From Methylobacterium fujisawaense (lineage in GTDB: Bacteria; Pseudomonadota; Alphaproteobacteria; Rhizobiales; Beijerinckiaceae): a DNA stretch of 64,000 bases. How positions within the stretch are numbered: position 1 is the stretch's first letter; every line of letters starts with the position of its first letter. This document shows positions 62,025-64,000 of this stretch, piece by piece. The stretch is taken from contig NZ_JACJIM010000006.1 of NCBI RefSeq assembly GCF_014138435.1, positions 186,001-250,000 on the forward strand. The letters run 5' to 3'. The position numbers and the translations under genes are program-made. The notes below the pieces were generated by a model. The model saw only the letters and a program-made list of their open reading frames with translations. It had not been told where the DNA came from and searched no databases.

Positions 62025-62186
62025 ATGATCATGATCCTCATCTGCTTTCTCGCGCCATGGCTCGCCATGTTCCTGCGCGGAAAGGTGCTTCAGGGTATCC
62101 TCTGCATCATCCTCCACCTGACGATCATCGGATGGATCCCGGCGACGATCTGGGCCCTGGTCGTGACCCGGAGGGAGGCGGCCTGA
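62025..62186 (+). CDS. YqaE/Pmp3-family membrane peptide
   Basis: A 53-residue protein with two transmembrane helices: MIMILICFLAPWLAMFLRGK and LCIILHLTIIGWIPATIWAL. The pattern (L-x-P-x-x-x-F-L-R and G-x-I-P-x-x-I-W-A) matches the YqaE/Pmp3 (UPF0057) family, which affects membrane potential during salt and cold stress. The start at 62025 has ggag 13 bases upstream; an ATG at 62031 is also possible. Confidence 0.82.
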   Translation: MIMILICFLAPWLAMFLRGKVLQGILCIILHLTIIGWIPATIWALVVTRREAA

Positions 62187-62666
62187 CGGACAGCGCCGGG
62201 CCGGTCGCGGACCGGCCCGGCTTACGCCCGAAGATCGACGGAGGCCGCACCGTCGCGGAAGGATCGATCCGAGCGATCCCACCGAGGGACGTGACCGGCC
62301 TGATGCTCGGACTCGGCTCCAGCGGCCGGCCCGAGCCTCGGGAGACCGGCCGAGGCGGCCGGCGGCGTGCCGACTCCGGCGGTCTCGAACCGACGATCCG
62401 ATTCGCACGGTAAAGGAATGTCGGGCCCGATCCCGCACGTTGGCGGGATTCCGGTTCGCTTTACCGTCGATTGGGAGCGGTGCACTGCGCCCGGCCGTCA
62501 TGCGCCTGCCGGATCCCGCTGGGCCGGCCGGCGACTGGAAGTTGGCTGCGTGCGCGGCGGTGCCGCGATCTGCCCGGTCCCCGAACGCGACGACGGCGGG
62601 GCAAGAACCCCGCCGCCCGCGAAGACCGTCGCCAGGGCAGCCTCGCGGGCTGCCAGTCTCCGTCGC
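62187..62666. other. Intergenic region, 480 bp, with a nested inverted repeat
   Basis: Holds no convincing gene. At 62408-62466 the outer arms cggtaaag/ctttaccg enclose an inner 7-bp stem atcccgc/gcgggat (62430-62436 with 62443-62449), giving a foldable element of about 60 bases. A further hairpin lies at 62594-62615. Confidence 0.55.
62594..62615 (-). terminator. Stem-loop downstream of the 32-residue peptide gene
   Basis: An 8-bp stem cggcgggg/ccccgccg with loop caagaa, about 50 bases past the stop of the minus-strand peptide gene; no T-run. Confidence 0.45.
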
Positions 62667-62765
62667 TCAGAAGCCCATCAGGACGCCGGCCGAGCCGGTC
62701 ACCGTCATCGCGAGGCCGCCCAGGAAAGCGCCGATCATCGCGTAGGAAAAGCCCTTCAGAACCAT
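62667..62765 (-). CDS. 32-residue membrane peptide
   Basis: Minus-strand ATG at 62765 opens 32 codons: MVLKGFSYAMIGAFLGGLAM continues to TVTGSAGVLMGF, a Gly-rich hydrophobic helix. A near-perfect ribosome binding site aaaggag lies eight bases before the ATG, the best in the window for a small frame, and a stem-loop follows the stop. Function unknown. Confidence 0.65.
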   Translation of the reverse strand: MVLKGFSYAMIGAFLGGLAMTVTGSAGVLMGF

Positions 62766-62966
62766 GTCGTGCACTCCTTTCATCACGCGGCGGGCCTTCG
62801 GAGGCCCGGGAAAACCAACTGCAACGATGATGCCGGATCGGCCGGGCGCGTGCGGTGCGATGCGTCACGTTGCATTGCGGAACCGTTCGGCGCAGGTTCA
62901 GCGACACGGCTGAGCGTGCCCCGGCGCGGGACGGGATGCGGCGGTCGGCCGTCCCGCCGGTCCGTC

Positions 62967-63071
62967 CTACGCGAAATGCGCGGGAAGGCTCAGAGCCTGC
63001 GCGTAGGTGACCAGCGCGATCGCGCCCGCGATCAGGGTGGCGGCGATCGTGATGCGGTTCGTCCAGGTCAT
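62967..63071 (-). CDS. 34-residue membrane peptide
   Basis: MTWTNRITIAATLIAGAIAL begins a single transmembrane helix peptide that ends ALSLPAHFA. The ATG at 63071 was chosen because ggag lies six bases upstream; ATGs at 63077 and 63083 are in the same frame. It resembles the neighbouring 32-residue peptide in size and orientation. Confidence 0.55.
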   Translation of the reverse strand: MTWTNRITIAATLIAGAIALVTYAQALSLPAHFA

Positions 63072-63205
63072 CGTCATCTCCATCAGATGTGCGGCGGCGT
63101 TCGCGGTGTGATCCTGATGTAAGCTCAAGCATTCAGGTCCGGCGTGTCCTGAAACACCCGCGGTGGAGGGCGCCCCGCACATCGTCTGCGCGGCGATGGC
63201 CGGCG

Positions 63206-63244
63206 GAGCCCGCACCGCGCTGCACGCCGGCGCGGTGCGGGCTC
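63206..63244. terminator. Strong stem-loop downstream of the GST gene
   Basis: A perfect 14-bp stem gagcccgcaccgcg/cgcggtgcgggctc with an 11-nt loop, 62 bases beyond the GST stop on the minus strand. It lies between two minus-strand genes and probably ends the GST transcript. Confidence 0.6.
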
Positions 63245-63305
63245 GGTCCGTCCTTCTGGCGCGGGCCCCTCCACAGAACCGGCATCCGCTTCGGCGGAGG
63301 GCGCC

Positions 63306-63917
63306 CTAGGCACCCTGCTGAAGACCGGAGGCACCGTCCCGCGCCGCACCGCGGAGGGCGGCCGGTCGCGCCCGGCAGCGTTCCAGATAGGCCTCGAAGG
63401 CCTCGCTGGCCGGGAACGCGGCGCGGCCGAAGCCCAGCGCGCTGGCGATGAGGATGTCGGCGCCGGAAAACCTCTCACCCATCGCGTAGGGGCCGCGCGC
63501 CAGGGCGGTTTCGAGGCGGCGGACCACCGCCTCGTGGGCGCGGCGCTTCTGCGGCGATCCCGGGAGCTCGCCCGCCATGCCGGCGAACAGGGCAGGCTCG
63601 AACTCTGCCACGTACCAAGCCAGCCAAGTCAGGTATGCGCCGCGATCGGGGTCGCCGATCGCCGGCGCCAGCCCCGCTTCGGGGAAGTGCTCCGCCAGAT
63701 GGAGCACGATGGCCAGGGACTCCGCGACCAGCACGCCGTTGTGCAGGAGGGCCGGGACGCGTTTGTCGGGATGCGGGTTGGCGGCATCCGGCACGCCCTC
63801 CCCCGTCATCGGCCGGAAGATCGAGACCGGCTCGATGGCGTAGGGAACGCCCAGCTCCTCCAGCAGCCAGATCATGCGTGAGGATCGCGATTGCGGGGCG
63901 TGATACAGGGTGATCAT
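63306..63917 (-). CDS. Glutathione S-transferase family protein
   Basis: A 203-residue cytosolic protein. The thioredoxin-like N-terminal domain has MITLYHAPQSRSSRMIWLLE, the cis-Pro loop KRVPALL and the glutathione-gamma-Glu contact VAESLAIVLHLAE; Ser10-Ser13 in the SRSSR segment are likely catalytic. An all-helical C-terminal domain follows with the N-capping box FSGADILIASAL. These enzymes conjugate or reduce electrophiles. It is transcribed alone, with the promoter in the last 80 bases of the window. Confidence 0.92.
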   Translation of the reverse strand: MITLYHAPQSRSSRMIWLLEELGVPYAIEPVSIFRPMTGEGVPDAANPHPDKRVPALLHNGVLVAESLAIVLHLAEHFPEAGLAPAIGDPDRGAYLTWLAWYVAEFEPALFAGMAGELPGSPQKRRAHEAVVRRLETALARGPYAMGERFSGADILIASALGFGRAAFPASEAFEAYLERCRARPAALRGAARDGASGLQQGA

Positions 63918-64000
63918 GGCGCGGTTCCTTCGTCACGGCGGGCGGGATGGCCGCGACGGGAGGCTTGTAGGACCACCCTGCTGACAGCATCCTGTCAGCA

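Noticed and set aside
62876-62900. ggaac as an EcfG -35 element
   Set aside because: No cGTT at 16-17 bp and no plus-strand gene follows.

Overview
The window is about 70 % G+C by eye and almost certainly comes from a Methylobacterium chromosome. The strongest evidence is a complete, collinear methanol dehydrogenase operon, mxaFJGIRSACKLDEHB (42464-54943), in the gene order known from Methylobacterium extorquens. Supporting evidence is a Cys-less MucR/Ros regulator, a DUF6894 protein, repetitive Omp25/31-type outer membrane proteins and several PAS/GGDEF/EAL and HWE-kinase signalling proteins. I see no rRNA, tRNA, CRISPR array or insertion sequence.

Layout. 1-13,200: small accessory and signalling genes, namely a family 5 ABC solute-binding protein, an MFS anion symporter, a VOC protein, outer membrane protein copy 1, GAF and PAS proteins, MucR, small conserved proteins, and an HWE histidine kinase with its receiver protein. 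A 16-bp site one mismatch from consensus parS lies between the receiver gene and the next gene. 13,247-17,686: a subtilisin-type autotransporter whose protease part differs in composition from its passenger. 18,057-20,328: an AraC regulator followed after 1 nt by an ionotropic-glutamate-receptor-like channel with a eukaryote-like pore motif. 20,316-26,977 (minus): a sulfur-scavenging cluster, metQ-metN-metI, two SfnB-type oxidoreductases and an LLM flavin monooxygenase. 27,760-34,118 (plus): five closely packed genes for a metallophosphoesterase, an ArsB-type permease, a tandem DUF606 transporter with a His/Gly linker, a membrane-anchored TAXI binding protein and a CHASE3 adenylate cyclase. 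34,514-41,076 (minus): SorAB-like sulfite dehydrogenase, a SerA-like 2-hydroxyacid dehydrogenase, a GGDEF/EAL protein and an overlapping P450.

41,292-54,943: a secreted trypsin-like protein divergent from mxaF, then the mxa operon. MxaF and MxaI form the periplasmic PQQ/Ca2+ methanol dehydrogenase, MxaG is its cytochrome c(L) acceptor, MxaJ is periplasmic, MxaRSACKL(D) handle calcium insertion and maturation, and MxaB is a response regulator. The four gaps around mxaF, J, G and I each hold a GC-rich stem-loop, whereas mxaR to mxaB are nearly gapless and mostly translationally overlapped.

54,994-64,000: small secreted proteins, a PAS-PAS-GGDEF-EAL protein, outer membrane protein copy 2 (mature protein identical to copy 1), a beta-propeller glycan-type protein, a YqaE/Pmp3 peptide with a candidate EcfG stress promoter, two very short membrane-peptide genes and a glutathione S-transferase.

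Most long antisense ORFs are by-products of the high G+C content and were left out. Functions are inferred from motifs and order read by eye; no database search was run.
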